Shown: one piece after another, positions 7,612 through 18,500 of the stretch | How the letters are laid out: each line of letters starts with the position of its first letter | Numbering within the stretch: the first letter of the stretch is position 1 | Source: Mesorhizobium sp. CA14 | GTDB taxonomy: Bacteria; Pseudomonadota; Alphaproteobacteria; Rhizobiales; Rhizobiaceae | NCBI RefSeq assembly: GCF_020165195.1 | Contig: NZ_JAIUHR010000003.1 | Coordinates: 124,001 to 188,000 of the forward strand | Reading direction: 5' to 3' | DNA length: 64,000 nucleotides | Program-made: the position numbers and the translations under genes | Notes under the pieces: model-generated | Seen by the model: the letters and a program-made list of their open reading frames with translations, nothing else | What the model was told of the DNA's origin: nothing | The model's database searches: none

Positions 7612-8967
7612 TTAGCCCTGCGACAATGCGGTCATGACTTCGCGGAACCGCTTGGCAACCGCCTCGCGCTTGGCATGTCTGCCGCCGCTGACCTGCTTCT
7701 TGCCATGCACCCACACGCAATCGACCTTGCTGCCATTGGCAAAAATCCAGGCGTCGAGGACCGCGTCGCCCGCCTTGCCGGCAAGCGAAGGATGGCCGCC
7801 GTCGAGCGAGACGAGATCGGCAGGGCCGCCGGCGGCAATCCGCGACTGGCCGGCGCCGAGCGCCTGGCTGCCGCCGTCGAACGAGGCGTCGAACAGGGCG
7901 CGCCCCGTCGAGCCGCCGGCGCGGGCCAGCACGTTGCGCGCACGGTGGGCGAGGCGCTGCGAATATTCGAGCTGCCTCAGCTCGTCCGGCAGGCCGATCA
8001 GCACATTGGAATCGGAACCGACGCCGAAGCGTCCGCCATGCTCGATGAAGAGTGGGGCCGCGAAAGTGCCGTCGCCGAGATTGGCTTCGGTGATCGGACA
8101 GAGCCCGGCAACCGCGCCGCTCTTCGCCATCGCGACCGTCTCGGCCTCGGTCATATGCGTGGCGTGGATCAGGCACCAGCGTTTGTCCACGGACGCCTGG
8201 CTAAGCAGGAACTCCACCGGACGCTTGCCCGACCAGGCGACGCAGTCCTCGACCTCCTTCATCTGTTCGGCGACATGGATATGGATCGGTCCGTCCGGCG
8301 CCATCGCGGCGACCGCATTGAGTTCGTCCGGCGTTGCGGCGCGCAGGCTGTGCGGCGCGACGCCGACGACGGCCTGTTCCAGTGTGCGAACGCCCTCTTG
8401 GGCTTTCTCAAGCAGACGTCCGAAGCGCTCGACATCATTGATGAATCGCCGCTGGCCTTCGTTGGGAGCGGCGCCCCCGAAGGCGGAATGGGCATAGAAG
8501 ACCGGCAGCAGTGTCAGGCCGATGCCCGCGTCTGCGGCGGCAGCCGCGATCCGCTCGGCCATTTCGGCGATATTGGCGTAAGGCTGTCCGTCGCGATCAT
8601 GGTGGAGGTAGTGGAACTCTCCGACGCGCGAAAAGCCGGCCTCCAGCATTTCGACATAGAGCTGTGATGCGACTGCCTCGACCTGGTCCGGCGTCATCGA
8701 CAGCGCGAAGCGGTACATCACCTCGCGCCAGCTCCAGAAACTGTCGGCCGAAGGGCCGCGCAATTCGGCCAAACCCGCCATGCCGCGCTGGAAGGCGTGG
8801 CTGTGCAAATTGGGCATGCCCGGCAGGACGATGACATGGCGTTCGTCGCCGGACCGAGCGGCAGCGCCGGTCTCGACCTTCGAGATGCGGCCATCCTCGA
8901 AGGCGATGCTGACATTGCTTTGCCAGCCCTCCGGCAGAAGCGCCTGTTCCGCAAAGATCGCCGTCAC
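7612..8967 (-). CDS. hutF: Formimidoylglutamate deiminase
   Basis: 451 residues of the amidohydrolase superfamily. HutF deaminates N-formimino-L-glutamate to N-formyl-L-glutamate and ammonia. Metal-site motifs are NLHSHAFQRGMAGL near the N-terminus, HIHVAEQ in the middle, LIHATHM, and the late FGVGSDSNV with its catalytic Asp. The GTG at 8967 is chosen because GGAG stands 6 nt upstream; ATGs at 8973 and 9000 lack a usable site and a start at 9048 would put the operator inside the gene. Divergent from hutI. Confidence 0.93.
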   Translation of the reverse strand: MTAIFAEQALLPEGWQSNVSIAFEDGRISKVETGAAARSGDERHVIVLPGMPNLHSHAFQRGMAGLAELRGPSADSFWSWREVMYRFALSMTPDQVEAVASQLYVEMLEAGFSRVGEFHYLHHDRDGQPYANIAEMAERIAAAAADAGIGLTLLPVFYAHSAFGGAAPNEGQRRFINDVERFGRLLEKAQEGVRTLEQAVVGVAPHSLRAATPDELNAVAAMAPDGPIHIHVAEQMKEVEDCVAWSGKRPVEFLLSQASVDKRWCLIHATHMTEAETVAMAKSGAVAGLCPITEANLGDGTFAAPLFIEHGGRFGVGSDSNVLIGLPDELRQLEYSQRLAHRARNVLARAGGSTGRALFDASFDGGSQALGAGQSRIAAGGPADLVSLDGGHPSLAGKAGDAVLDAWIFANGSKVDCVWVHGKKQVSGGRHAKREAVAKRFREVMTALSQG

Positions 8968-9022
8968 GTCCATCTCCGAATCTGAATGCCCATGCGACAT
9001 TATCGCTTGCGTCGCGTCCCAA

Positions 9023-9036
9023 TATGTATATACATA
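9023..9036. promoter_or_regulatory. HutC operator in the divergent hutF / hutI promoter
   Basis: TATGTATATACATA is a perfect 14-bp palindrome. HutC sites in other bacteria share the core TGTATATACA. It lies 56 bp upstream of the hutF start and 17 bp upstream of the hutI start, well placed to repress both directions. Confidence 0.85.
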
Positions 9037-9052
9037 ATCGCCATCCAAGCAA

Positions 9053-10294
9053 ATGGAAAAGATGATGGGTGGAGCAAACGGGAAGAGCGGTCATCGGGTC
9101 TGGCGCAATGCGCGCCTGGCGACCATGGCCGAGGGCTCGGCCGGTCTCGGTATCGTCGAAAAAGGCGCGATCGCCGCGTGCGACGGGCTTATTCTCTATG
9201 CCGGCGCCGAGGCCGACATGCCGGCTTCGGTCGGGCAGGGCGCCGAGACGGCCGATTGCTCTGGACGCTGGATCACGCCAGGCCTGATCGACTGCCATAC
9301 CCATCTTGTCTATGCCGGCAACCGCGCCAACGAGTTCGAGATGCGTCTGGCCGGCGCCACTTATGAAGAAGTGGCGCGCGCCGGCGGCGGCATCGTTTCC
9401 TCAGTCAAGTCGCTGCGCGCCGCAAGCGAGGACGAGCTTGTCGCTGAGACGCTGCCGCGGCTCGACGCGCTGATCGCCGAAGGCGTCACCACGGTCGAGA
9501 TCAAGTCCGGCTACGGCCTCGATGCCGAGAATGAGAAAAAGTCGCTGCGCGCCGCCCGCCGTCTGGCCAGCGAACGCCCCGTCACGGTCCGCACGACATG
9601 CCTTGCCGCGCACGCGCTGCCGCCGGAAGCCAAGGCCGACAAGGACGCCTTCATCGATCTCGTCGCCGGCACGATCTTGCCGCAAGTCGCCGCCGAAAAA
9701 CTCGCCGACGCAGTCGACGGCTTTTGCGAGGGCATCGCCTTCTCGCCGGGGCAAATGGCGCGCGTGTTCGACAAGGCGACGGCGCTCGGCCTGCCCGTAA
9801 AACTCCACGCCGACCAGCTTTCCAACCTGCATGGTGCGGAGCTTGCCGCCCGCTATGGCGCCTTGTCGGCCGACCATCTCGAATATACGGACGAGGAGGG
9901 AGCCGCCGCGATAGCCAAGGCCGGCACCGTGGCGACCATCCTGCCCGGCGCCTACTACTTCATCCGCGAGACGAAGAAGCCGCCGGTCGATCTCTTCCGC
10001 CGCCACGGCGTGAAGATGGCTGTCGCCACCGACTCCAATCCCGGCACTTCGCCGCTCACCTCACTGCTGCTCACCATGAACATGGCCGCGACGCTGTTTG
10101 GCATGACTGTCGACGAATGCCTCGCCGGCATCACCCGCGAAGCCGCGCGCGCGCTGGGCTTGCTCGAACAAACCGGCACGCTGGAAGCCGGCAAATCGGC
10201 CGATCTCGCCATCTGGGACATCGAGCGCCCGGCCGAACTCGTCTACCGCATGGGCTTCAACCCGCTCCATGCCCGCATCTGGAGAGGACAATGA
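9053..10294 (+). CDS. hutI: Imidazolonepropionase
   Basis: 413 residues. It opens the imidazolone ring to give N-formimino-L-glutamate. Amidohydrolase metal motifs are [19 protein letters not shown] early, [16 protein letters not shown] and SADHLEYTD in the middle, and [11 protein letters not shown] late. The start is uncertain: ATGs at 9053, 9062 and 9065 are all in frame, and GGAAAAG fits 9065 best. Its TGA overlaps the hutH ATG (ATGA), so hutI and hutH are translationally coupled. First gene of the plus-strand hut unit. Confidence 0.94.
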   Translation: MEKMMGGANGKSGHRVWRNARLATMAEGSAGLGIVEKGAIAACDGLILYAGAEADMPASVGQGAETADCSGRWITPGLIDCHTHLVYAGNRANEFEMRLAGATYEEVARAGGGIVSSVKSLRAASEDELVAETLPRLDALIAEGVTTVEIKSGYGLDAENEKKSLRAARRLASERPVTVRTTCLAAHALPPEAKADKDAFIDLVAGTILPQVAAEKLADAVDGFCEGIAFSPGQMARVFDKATALGLPVKLHADQLSNLHGAELAARYGALSADHLEYTDEEGAAAIAKAGTVATILPGAYYFIRETKKPPVDLFRRHGVKMAVATDSNPGTSPLTSLLLTMNMAATLFGMTVDECLAGITREAARALGLLEQTGTLEAGKSADLAIWDIERPAELVYRMGFNPLHARIWRGQ

Positions 10295-11826
10295 CCGAAC
10301 TTACCCTGACGCCCGGCAACGCCACGCTTGCCGACTGGCGCGCCATCTATCGCGGCGCCGTGCCGAAGCTCGACGATGCCTGCCGGCCGAAGATCAAGGC
10401 CAGCGCCGAGGCGGTCGCCCGCATCCTCGCCAAGGGCGAGCCGGTCTATGGCATCAACACCGGCTTCGGTAAGCTCGCCAGTGTCCGCATCCCGGCAAAC
10501 GACCTCGAAACGCTCCAGCGCAACATCGTGCTCTCGCATGCCGCCGGCGTCGGCGAGCCGATGCCGGTCGCCGTGGTGCGGCTGATGATGGCGCTGAAGC
10601 TCGCCAGCCTTGCTCAGGGCGCTTCCGGCGTGCGCGCCGAGACCATCGACCTGCTGCAAGGGATGCTCGCCAACGACGTCATTCCGGTTGTGCCGGCGCA
10701 AGGCTCGGTCGGCGCTTCCGGCGACCTCGCGCCGCTTTCGCATATGACCGCCGTCATGATCGGCGTTGGCGAATGCTTTACCCCGCATGGCCGGTTCCCG
10801 GCCAAGGTCGCCTTCGTCTCGCATGGGCTGGAGCCGGTGACATTAGGCGCCAAGGAGGGTCTCGCGCTGCTCAACGGCACGCAATTCTCGACCGCCTTCG
10901 CGCTGGCCGGCCTGTTCGAGGCCGAGGTGCTTTACCAGTCGGCTCTGGTCGCCGGCGCCTTGTCGACCGACGCCGCCAAGGGCTCCGACGCCCCCTTCGA
11001 CCCGCGCATCCATCTGTTGCGCAAGCATCGCGGCCAGATCGAGACGGCGGACGCGCTGCGCAACCTGATGGCCGGCAGCGCCATTCGTGAATCGCACCGT
11101 GTCGGCGACGAGCGCGTGCAGGATCCATACTGCCTGCGCTGCCAGCCGCAGGTGATGGGCGCCGCCCTCGACGTGCTGCGCAAGGCCGCCGATACGCTCG
11201 AGACCGAAGCCAACGGTGTCACCGACAATCCGCTGATTTTCGCCGAGGACGACACCGCGCTTTCAGGCGGCAATTTCCACGCCGAGCCGGTGGCCTTCGC
11301 CGCGGACATGATCGCGCTTGCGGTTTGCGAGATCGGCTCGCTGTCGGAGCGTCGCATCGCCATGCTGGTGGACCCGGCGCTGTCCGGCATGCCGGCCTTC
11401 CTGACGCCGAAGCCCGGTCTGAACTCCGGTTTCATGATCCCGCAGGTGACGGCAGCGGCGCTCGTTTCCGAAAACAAGCAGAAGGCCTATCCGGCGAGCG
11501 TCGATTCCATTCCGACCTCGGCCAACCAGGAAGATCATGTCTCGATGGCGGCGCACGGCGCGCGCCGGCTGCTCGGCATGATCGAGAATGCGACCGCCGT
11601 CATCGGCATCGAATTGCTGGCCGCCGCGCAAGGCTGCGATTTTCACGCGCCGCTTGCGTCCAGCGAAGCACTGGAGGCGGTGCGCAGGCTGGTGCGAGCC
11701 GAAGTCCCGCATCTCGACAATGACCGCCATTTCCATCCCGACATGGAAAAGGCGATCGCCATGGTCCGCAGCGGCGCCGCGGTGAAGGCGGCGGGCGGCG
11801 TGAAGCTGCCGGGCATCGCGTCGTGA
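10291..11826 (+). CDS. hutH: Histidine ammonia-lyase
   Basis: 511 residues, the standard length. It removes ammonia from histidine to give urocanate, the pathway's first step and the inducer recognised by HutC. The self-forming MIO electrophile triad Ala142-Ser143-Gly144 lies in [14 protein letters not shown]. Other conserved parts are [11 protein letters not shown] near residue 53 and the [14 protein letters not shown] segment near the C-terminal third. The ATG at 10291 overlaps the hutI stop and has GGAGAGG just upstream. A longer frame continuing upstream through hutI is only a shadow. Confidence 0.97.
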   Translation: MTELTLTPGNATLADWRAIYRGAVPKLDDACRPKIKASAEAVARILAKGEPVYGINTGFGKLASVRIPANDLETLQRNIVLSHAAGVGEPMPVAVVRLMMALKLASLAQGASGVRAETIDLLQGMLANDVIPVVPAQGSVGASGDLAPLSHMTAVMIGVGECFTPHGRFPAKVAFVSHGLEPVTLGAKEGLALLNGTQFSTAFALAGLFEAEVLYQSALVAGALSTDAAKGSDAPFDPRIHLLRKHRGQIETADALRNLMAGSAIRESHRVGDERVQDPYCLRCQPQVMGAALDVLRKAADTLETEANGVTDNPLIFAEDDTALSGGNFHAEPVAFAADMIALAVCEIGSLSERRIAMLVDPALSGMPAFLTPKPGLNSGFMIPQVTAAALVSENKQKAYPASVDSIPTSANQEDHVSMAAHGARRLLGMIENATAVIGIELLAAAQGCDFHAPLASSEALEAVRRLVRAEVPHLDNDRHFHPDMEKAIAMVRSGAAVKAAGGVKLPGIAS

Positions 11827-11860
11827 GGCTTCACGCTATGAGAGATCGAGTTCCTTCGCG

Positions 11861-12014
11861 CCCCCCTCTGGCCTGCCGGCCATCTCCCCCTCTAGGGGGG
11901 AGATCAGCAGCGTCTTTGGCGCCGCTCTTCCTTCAATGCAGGCGATTGGCGAAGGCCGGCGCGATAGCCAATCTCCCCCCAAGAGGGGGAGATGCCCGGC
12001 AGGGCAGAGGGGGG
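11861..12014. repeat. Nested palindromic repeat element (copy 2) inside the hut operon
   Basis: The outer arms CCCCCCTCTG (11861-11870) and CAGAGGGGGG (12005-12014) are perfect complements. Inside them are further paired blocks (CCTGCCGG against CCGGCAGG) and two short hairpins made of CCCCCTCT and AGGGGGGA runs. It fills the gap between hutH and hutG and may attenuate transcription or shield mRNA ends (inference). Confidence 0.75.
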
Positions 12015-12046
12015 TGCCGTAGAGCTCCAGCTTGCGGAGGTCTCAC

Positions 12047-12862
12047 ATGAACCCGTCCTGGCTCACCGTCACCCAGGGCACAGCGCCGCTGCTGGTCTCG
12101 ATCCCGCACACCGGCATCGACCTTGCCGGCCTCGACAGCCGCCTGGTCTCGACTTGGCTGGGGCAGCGCGATTGCGACTGGTGGATCGACAAGCTCTATA
12201 ATTTCGCCGCCGACCTCGGCGCCACGGTCATCCACACCGCCATCTCGCGCACCGTTATCGACGTCAATCGCGACCCGTCTGGCGTCTCGCTCTATCCCGG
12301 GCAGGCGACGACAACCCTTTGCCCGACGGAAACTTTTGACGGCGACCCGCTATACCGCATCGGCGAGGAGCCGACGCCGGCTGAGATCGACCAGCGCCGC
12401 GAGACTTATTTCGAGCCTTATCACGCCGCCCTGCAGGCCGAGATCGACCGGCTGCGCGGCATGCATGACAAGATCGTGCTCTACGATTGCCATTCGATCC
12501 GTTCGGTGCTGCCGCGCCTGTTCGAAGGCACGCTGCCGGTCTTCAATCTTGGCACCAATGACGGCAAGAGCACGGATCCCTTGCTGCAGGAGAAAGTGGC
12601 CGCCATCCTCGCCGCGACCGGCGAGAGCTGGGTGGTCAACGGCCGCTTCCAGGGCGGCTGGATCACCCGCAGCTTCGGTCAGCCTCAAAACGGCGTCCAC
12701 GCTCTCCAGATGGAGCTCTCCAACCGCGGCTACATGCGCGAGCCGGCCGCGAAGGGCTCGCCGGAAAATTGGCCGGTGCCTTACGATGCCACCTATGCGG
12801 CGCCGATCCGCGCCACGCTGAAAACAATCCTCGAAACCGCCATCGACTGGGCTGGGCGCTGA
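12047..12862 (+). CDS. hutG: N-formylglutamate deformylase
   Basis: 271 residues of the FGase family. It releases formate and glutamate from N-formylglutamate, the last step of the HutF branch. Conserved parts are the N-terminal [12 protein letters not shown], the [12 protein letters not shown] segment, LYDCHSIRS in the centre, and [11 protein letters not shown] followed by [10 protein letters not shown]. The ATG at 12047 has GCGGAGG 6 nt upstream. Its presence together with hutF shows that this organism uses the five-step route rather than HutG-type formiminoglutamase. Confidence 0.94.
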   Translation: MNPSWLTVTQGTAPLLVSIPHTGIDLAGLDSRLVSTWLGQRDCDWWIDKLYNFAADLGATVIHTAISRTVIDVNRDPSGVSLYPGQATTTLCPTETFDGDPLYRIGEEPTPAEIDQRRETYFEPYHAALQAEIDRLRGMHDKIVLYDCHSIRSVLPRLFEGTLPVFNLGTNDGKSTDPLLQEKVAAILAATGESWVVNGRFQGGWITRSFGQPQNGVHALQMELSNRGYMREPAAKGSPENWPVPYDATYAAPIRATLKTILETAIDWAGR

Positions 12863-12896
12863 CCCGCGCCGCCCGCCTTGCCTGAAAGGGACAATG

Positions 12897-14567
12897 ATGA
12901 CCGATCCTCGTCACAACATACGTGAAGTGCGCGCCCCGCGCGGCGACAAGCTCAACGCCCGTTACTGGACGACGGAAGCGCCGCTGCGCATGTTGATGAA
13001 CAATCTCGACCCGGAGGTCGCCGAGAACCCGAACGAGCTCGTCGTCTATGGCGGCATCGGTAGGGCGGCGCGCACCTGGAACGATTTCGACCGCATCGTC
13101 GCTTCGCTGAAGACGCTGGGCGAGGACGAGACGTTGCTGGTGCAGTCGGGCAAGCCGGTCGGCGTCTTCAAGACCCATCCCAACGCGCCGCGCGTGCTCA
13201 TCGCCAACTCCAACATCGTGCCGCATTGGGCAACCTGGGAGAAGTTCAACGAGCTCGATAGGAAGGGCCTGATGATGTACGGCCAGATGACGGCCGGCTC
13301 CTGGATCTATATCGGCACACAGGGCATCGTGCAGGGCACCTACGAGACCTTCGTCGAGGCCGGCCGCCAGCACTATAACGGCGACCTCAAGGGCAAGTGG
13401 ATCCTGACCGGTGGCCTCGGCGGCATGGGTGGCGCCCAGCCCTTGGCAGCCGTCATGGCCGGCGCTTCCTGCCTCGCGGTCGAGTGCAATCCGGACTCGA
13501 TCGATTTTCGCCTGCGCACCCGCTATCTCGACGAGAAGGCCGAGACGCTCGACGAAGCGATGGAGATGATTAATCGCTGGACCAAGGCCGGCGAAGCAAA
13601 ATCGGTCGGACTGCTCGGCAACGCCGCCGAGATCGTGCCGGAGATGTTCAGGCGCGGCATCCGCCCCGACATCCTCACCGACCAGACCTCGGCGCATGAC
13701 CCGATCAACGGCTATCTGCCCAAGGGCTGGACGATGGCCGAGTGGCGCGAGAAGCGCATCTCGGATCAGAAAGCCGTCGAAAAGGCCGCCCGGGCCTCGA
13801 TGCGCGAGCATGTCGAGGCGATGGTGGCATTCTGGAACGCCGGCGTGCCGACGCTCGACTACGGCAACAACATCCGCCAGGTCGCCAAGGACGAGGGTTT
13901 TGAGAACGCCTTCGCCTTCCCGGGCTTCGTGCCGGCTTATATCCGGCCGCTGTTTTGCCGCGGCATCGGTCCGTTCCGCTGGGCCGCGCTCTCGGGCGAT
14001 CCGGAAGATATCTACAAGACCGACGCCAAGGTGCGCGAGCTCACCCCCGGCAACACCCATCTGCACAATTGGCTCGACATGGCGCGCAAGCGCATCTCCT
14101 TCCAGGGCCTGCCGGCGCGCATCTGCTGGGTTGGCCTCGGCGACCGCCACCGGCTCGGTCTTGCCTTCAACGAGATGGTCGCCAAGGGCGAGCTCAAGGC
14201 ACCGGTCGTCATCGGCCGCGACCATCTCGATTCCGGCTCTGTCGCCTCGCCGAACCGCGAGACCGAAGCAATGAAGGATGGCTCCGACGCCATTTCCGAC
14301 TGGCCGTTGCTCAACGCGCTGCTCAACACCGCGTCCGGCGCCACCTGGGTGTCGCTGCACCATGGCGGCGGCGTCGGGATGGGTTTTTCCCAGCATGCCG
14401 GCATGGTGATCGTCGCCGACGGCACGCCCGAGGCGGCAAAGCGCTTGGAGCGTGTGCTGTGGAACGACCCGGCGACCGGCGTCATGCGCCATGCCGATGC
14501 CGGCTACGATATCGCCATCCAGTGCGCCAAGGAGCACCAGCTGAACCTGCCGGGCATCCTGGGCTGA
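12897..14567 (+). CDS. hutU: Urocanate hydratase
   Basis: 556 residues. It adds water to urocanate using tightly bound NAD+. The NAD-binding [13 protein letters not shown] and the conserved [17 protein letters not shown] and [20 protein letters not shown] segments are all present. So is the late [18 protein letters not shown]. Two consecutive ATGs (12894 and 12897) are possible; AAGGG upstream gives better spacing to 12897. It follows hutG by 34 nt and belongs to the same transcript. Confidence 0.96.
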   Translation: MTDPRHNIREVRAPRGDKLNARYWTTEAPLRMLMNNLDPEVAENPNELVVYGGIGRAARTWNDFDRIVASLKTLGEDETLLVQSGKPVGVFKTHPNAPRVLIANSNIVPHWATWEKFNELDRKGLMMYGQMTAGSWIYIGTQGIVQGTYETFVEAGRQHYNGDLKGKWILTGGLGGMGGAQPLAAVMAGASCLAVECNPDSIDFRLRTRYLDEKAETLDEAMEMINRWTKAGEAKSVGLLGNAAEIVPEMFRRGIRPDILTDQTSAHDPINGYLPKGWTMAEWREKRISDQKAVEKAARASMREHVEAMVAFWNAGVPTLDYGNNIRQVAKDEGFENAFAFPGFVPAYIRPLFCRGIGPFRWAALSGDPEDIYKTDAKVRELTPGNTHLHNWLDMARKRISFQGLPARICWVGLGDRHRLGLAFNEMVAKGELKAPVVIGRDHLDSGSVASPNRETEAMKDGSDAISDWPLLNALLNTASGATWVSLHHGGGVGMGFSQHAGMVIVADGTPEAAKRLERVLWNDPATGVMRHADAGYDIAIQCAKEHQLNLPGILG

Positions 14568-14568
14568 G

Positions 14569-14665
14569 CATGATGCCGAAAAGTGTGAAGCGGTTTTCGG
14601 GCAACATCATGCTCCTAACCAAAAAGACAGAGCCGGATGATTTCAGGTCGAATCGACTTGAAATC
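14569..14665. repeat. Rhizobial dispersed palindromic repeat (two adjoining hairpins)
   Basis: The first palindrome, 14569-14611, pairs CATGATG with CATCATG and CCGAAAA with TTTTCGG. The second, 14639-14665, pairs GATTTCA with TGAAATC and GTCGA with TCGAC. The combination looks like a widespread intergenic repeat of rhizobial genomes. It fills the hutU-hutD gap. Confidence 0.7.
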
Positions 14666-14682
14666 GTCCGGGTCTGAGCCAA

Positions 14683-15270
14683 ATGCGCATCCTTCGTGCC
14701 GCCGATTACCGCGCCATGCCGTGGAAGAATGGCGGCGGCACGACCACCGAAATCACCGTTTCGCCCGACGGCGCCGGGCTCGACGATTTCGACTGGCGCA
14801 TCTCCATGGCCCGCGTCGAGACCAGCGGGCCGTTCTCAAGCTTCGCAGGCATAGACCGGACATTGTCGGTGCTGGAAGGCGAGGGGATTGTCCTCGACGT
14901 CGCCGGCCGGCCGCCGGTGCGGCTGACAACGGCTTCGGCGCCGCTCGCCTTTCCGGGCGACATACCCACCGGAGCGGCGCTGATCGGCGGTCCAATCACC
15001 GATCTCAACGTCATGACCCGCCGTGGCCGCATGGCCCATGAGGTCGAGCGCCGGTCTTTCAGCGTCGAGATTCGGATCGCGCCGCGCGCCGACACTACGC
15101 TCGTTCTTGCCGTCGGCGCCGGTGCCACGCTCTTCACGGACGATGCGCCGAGCCTTGGACCGCTCGACACGCTGATCCTCGACCGCGACAGTCCGGAATT
15201 GCGGCTTCAGCCCACGGGCCAGGGCCTGCTTTTCGTGGTCGGGCTCCACCGCCTCCCCGCCAACCATTAA
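14683..15270 (+). CDS. hutD: HutD/Ves family protein
   Basis: 195 residues of a bicupin fold. The N-terminal PWKNGGGTTTEI, the FDWRISMARVETSGPFSSF stretch and LEGEGIVLDV are the family signatures. HutD has no shown catalytic role. In Pseudomonas it is reported to limit hut over-expression, probably as a sensor of an intermediate. The ATG at 14683 has only a weak ribosome site. Its place as last gene of the plus-strand hut unit supports the assignment. Confidence 0.9.
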   Translation: MRILRAADYRAMPWKNGGGTTTEITVSPDGAGLDDFDWRISMARVETSGPFSSFAGIDRTLSVLEGEGIVLDVAGRPPVRLTTASAPLAFPGDIPTGAALIGGPITDLNVMTRRGRMAHEVERRSFSVEIRIAPRADTTLVLAVGAGATLFTDDAPSLGPLDTLILDRDSPELRLQPTGQGLLFVVGLHRLPANH

Positions 15271-15540
15271 CGGCTGTTGCCAAACATGATCGCGGCTCGG
15301 GCGAATTATCGACCGGCCCCTTGCATGTATCACGAAAAAGCCCGAATCCTTGCCCTGATCCAACCAGGGGCGGAGAGCGAGGGGCGTTCGCCCACGAGCT
15401 GTCGAAAGGGCACGCCCCGGTTGTGGTGCGCAAAACAAACTTTCGGCCGATCAGTGATGCAACCAATTGCAATTGAACCGGTTTTAGGGCCATTGCCGTG
15501 GCGGTGACGCCGCATTGCGCCCCCGCTTACGGAATTTTCG

Positions 15541-18500
15541 ATGAACATTCAGACCAATCCCAACAAGATCGAACAGACAAGCGCCGGCTTCCCGGCGGCG
15601 ACGGACGCGCCGATACGCTCCAATTTCCTGCCAGAGGACCGGCTGCGCGCCTTGGGCGTCGCGCTCGCCAAGGGCGAGGTCAAGGAATTGTTCGGCCTCG
15701 CTCCGTTCGAATTCCAGGCCCGCATCCGCGACAGCGCCAAGAAGATTCTCGAAGTCTACCGCTCGACCAATGCCGCGCAAGCCAAGGGCGAGACCATCAC
15801 GCCGGCCGCGCAATGGCTGCTCGACAACAATTACCTGGTCGAGGAGACCATCTTCCAGGTCAAGCGCGACCTGCCGCGCCGCTTCTACCGGCAGCTGCCG
15901 ACGCTCACTCTCGGCGACGGCACGGTGCTGCCACGCGCCTTCGTCGTCGCCTGGAGCTATGTCGAGCATTCCGACAGCTCTGTCTCAGCCAGCATGTTCA
16001 AGGCTATCGTCGAGGGCTTCCAGTCGGTCGAGCCGATGAAGATCGGCGAGCTCTGGGCGCTGCCGTCGCTGCTGCGCTTCGTGCTGATCGAGAATCTGCG
16101 CCGCATCGCCGTGCGCGTCGAGCGCACTAGGCAGATGCGCCAGACCGCCAACGAGGTCGCCGACCGGGTTCTGGCGACCGACGACAATGCCGACCGCACC
16201 AGGATTCTGTCCAACTACAGCGCGCATGCGCAGGACACCACTTTCGCCACCCAACTGCTCTACCGCCTGCGCGACGGGTCGCAGAACGCCGGCCGCGCGC
16301 TGGAATGGCTGGAAGGCGAGCTCGAAAAGACCGGCTCCGATGCCGAGGAGATCATCATCTCCGAGCATCAGACGCTGTCCTCGGGCAATGTCACCACCGG
16401 CAACATCATCCGCGGTCTGCGCCTCATCAACGACGTCGACTGGACGGTCTGGTTCGAGGGCGTCAGCCGCATCGACACGCTGCTGCGTGAAAAGACCGAT
16501 TTCGCCAACCTCGATTTCTTCTCGCGCGACCAGTACCGCACTGCGATCGAACAGCTGGCGCGCCGCTCGCATCTCTCCGAGTACCGCGTCGCCGAAAAGG
16601 CGATCGAGCTTGCCGGCCACACGCCCGGCCTCACCGATGCGTCCGGCGTGCCGGAAACAGCGGACCCGGCCGTGCACACCGATGTCGGCTTCTTCCTGGT
16701 CGGCCCGCGCCGGCAGGAGCTGGAAAAGGCGATTGACTACCGGCCGCCCTTCTATGTGACCTTCAAGCGAGGCTTTGCCAGCGCCGGCTGGCTGGGCATT
16801 GTCGTGCCGGTCTTCCTGTTGACGGTGCTGCTGCTGGTGCTGTCGGGCAAAGCGCTCGTCAATCTCGGCCTGTCGGTGGAATCGATCACGCTGATGCTGG
16901 CGCTGTTCGCCGTGCCCGCCAGCGAGGGCGCGCTGGCCTTCTTCAACACCGTGGTAGCGCTGTTCCTCAAGCCGACCCGGCTTGTCGGCTACGACTACAA
17001 CAAACACGGCATACCGGCCGAGTCGCGCACGATGGTCGTGGTTCCGTCACTGATCGGCTCGCGCGACGATGTCGAGGAAAACATCCGCAACATCGAGGTG
17101 CATCACCTCGCCAACACGGCCGAGGAAATCCATTTCGCGCTGTTGTCCGACTGGCCGGACTCCAAGACCGAGATCGACGCCGCCGATATCGAGATCCTGC
17201 AATATGCCCGCGACGAGATCGCCAGGCTCAATGCGCGCTATCCGTCGGAAGGCTCGCCGCGCTTCTACCTCCTGCACCGCCGCCGGCTCTACAACCAGGC
17301 GCAGGGCTGCTGGATGGGCTGGGAGCGCAAGCGCGGCAAGCTGCATGAGCTGAACCTTCTTTTGCGCGGCGACAGCGACACCACCTTCCTGCCGCTCGAC
17401 GTGCCGCTGCCGGAAAAGGTCGTCTATGTGATGACGCTCGACGCCGACACGCGCACCACGCGCGATGCGGTTTCAAGTCTGGTCGGCAAGCTCGCCCATC
17501 CGCTCAACCGTCCGCATTTCGATCCGGTCAAGCACGTCGTCACAGCCGGCTACACCATCCTGCAGCCGCGCATCACGGCTTCGCTCACCAGCGGCGACGA
17601 TGCCTCCTTCTTCCAGCGCGTCTTCTCGGCCAATCGCGGCCTCGACCCCTATGTGTTCGCCGTCTCCGATGTCTATCAGGACGTCTTCGGCGACGGGTCC
17701 TTCACCGGCAAGGGCCTTTACCACGTCGACGCCTTCGAGGCGGCGCTGAAGAACCGCATCGACGAAAACACCATCCTAAGCCACGATCTGCTCGAAGGCG
17801 CGCTTGCGCGCGCCGCGCTGGTCACCGATGTCGAGCTGGTCGAGGATTATCCGACCCGCTACTCGGTCGACGCCTCGCGCCACCATCGCTGGGCGCGCGG
17901 TGACTGGCAGCTGCTCGGCCATATCTTCGATCCGCGCTCCGGCGTGCCTGCGCTGTCGCGCTGGAAGATGGTCGACAATCTGCGCCGCTCGGTCACCCCG
18001 ATCTTCTGGGTCATGGCCTGCGTCGCCGGCTGGACGCTGCTGCCCTTCACCCAGGCGGCGCAGTGGCAGGCTCTTATGATCCTCAGCCTGTTCATGGCGC
18101 CGACCTTCGACATCGTGAACGGCATCCTGCCGAAGAGCGGCGACCAGACCCCGCGTGGCCACTTCTCCGCTTTGGCCCGCGACACCGTGTTCGGCACAGC
18201 ACTCGTGGCGCTGAAGGTGCTTCTGATGGCGCATCTCGCCTGGATGATGGGCGATGCCATCATCCGAACCATCTACCGGCTATTCGTCAGCCGGCAAAAT
18301 CTTCTGGAATGGCGCACCGCCTCGCAAGCCGCCAAGGGCGGCAACGATCTCGGCGCCTATTACGGCATGATGTACGGCGCGGTGATCATCGGCGTCGTCG
18401 GCCTCGCGATTCCCGTGCTGGCCGATTCCACCGGCGCCTTCGTCGCCTTCTTCTTCGCCATCTTCTGGATCGCTTCGCCCGCCGTCGCCTGCTGGATCAG

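Noticed and set aside
9598..10290. Upstream extension of hutH through hutI in another frame
   Set aside because: The extension is Arg-rich shadow sequence. The true start at 10291 has a ribosome site and overlaps the hutI stop.
12663..14537. A 624-residue frame antisense to hutU
   Set aside because: It mirrors hutU codon positions, has no domain and would overlap the entire urocanate hydratase gene.
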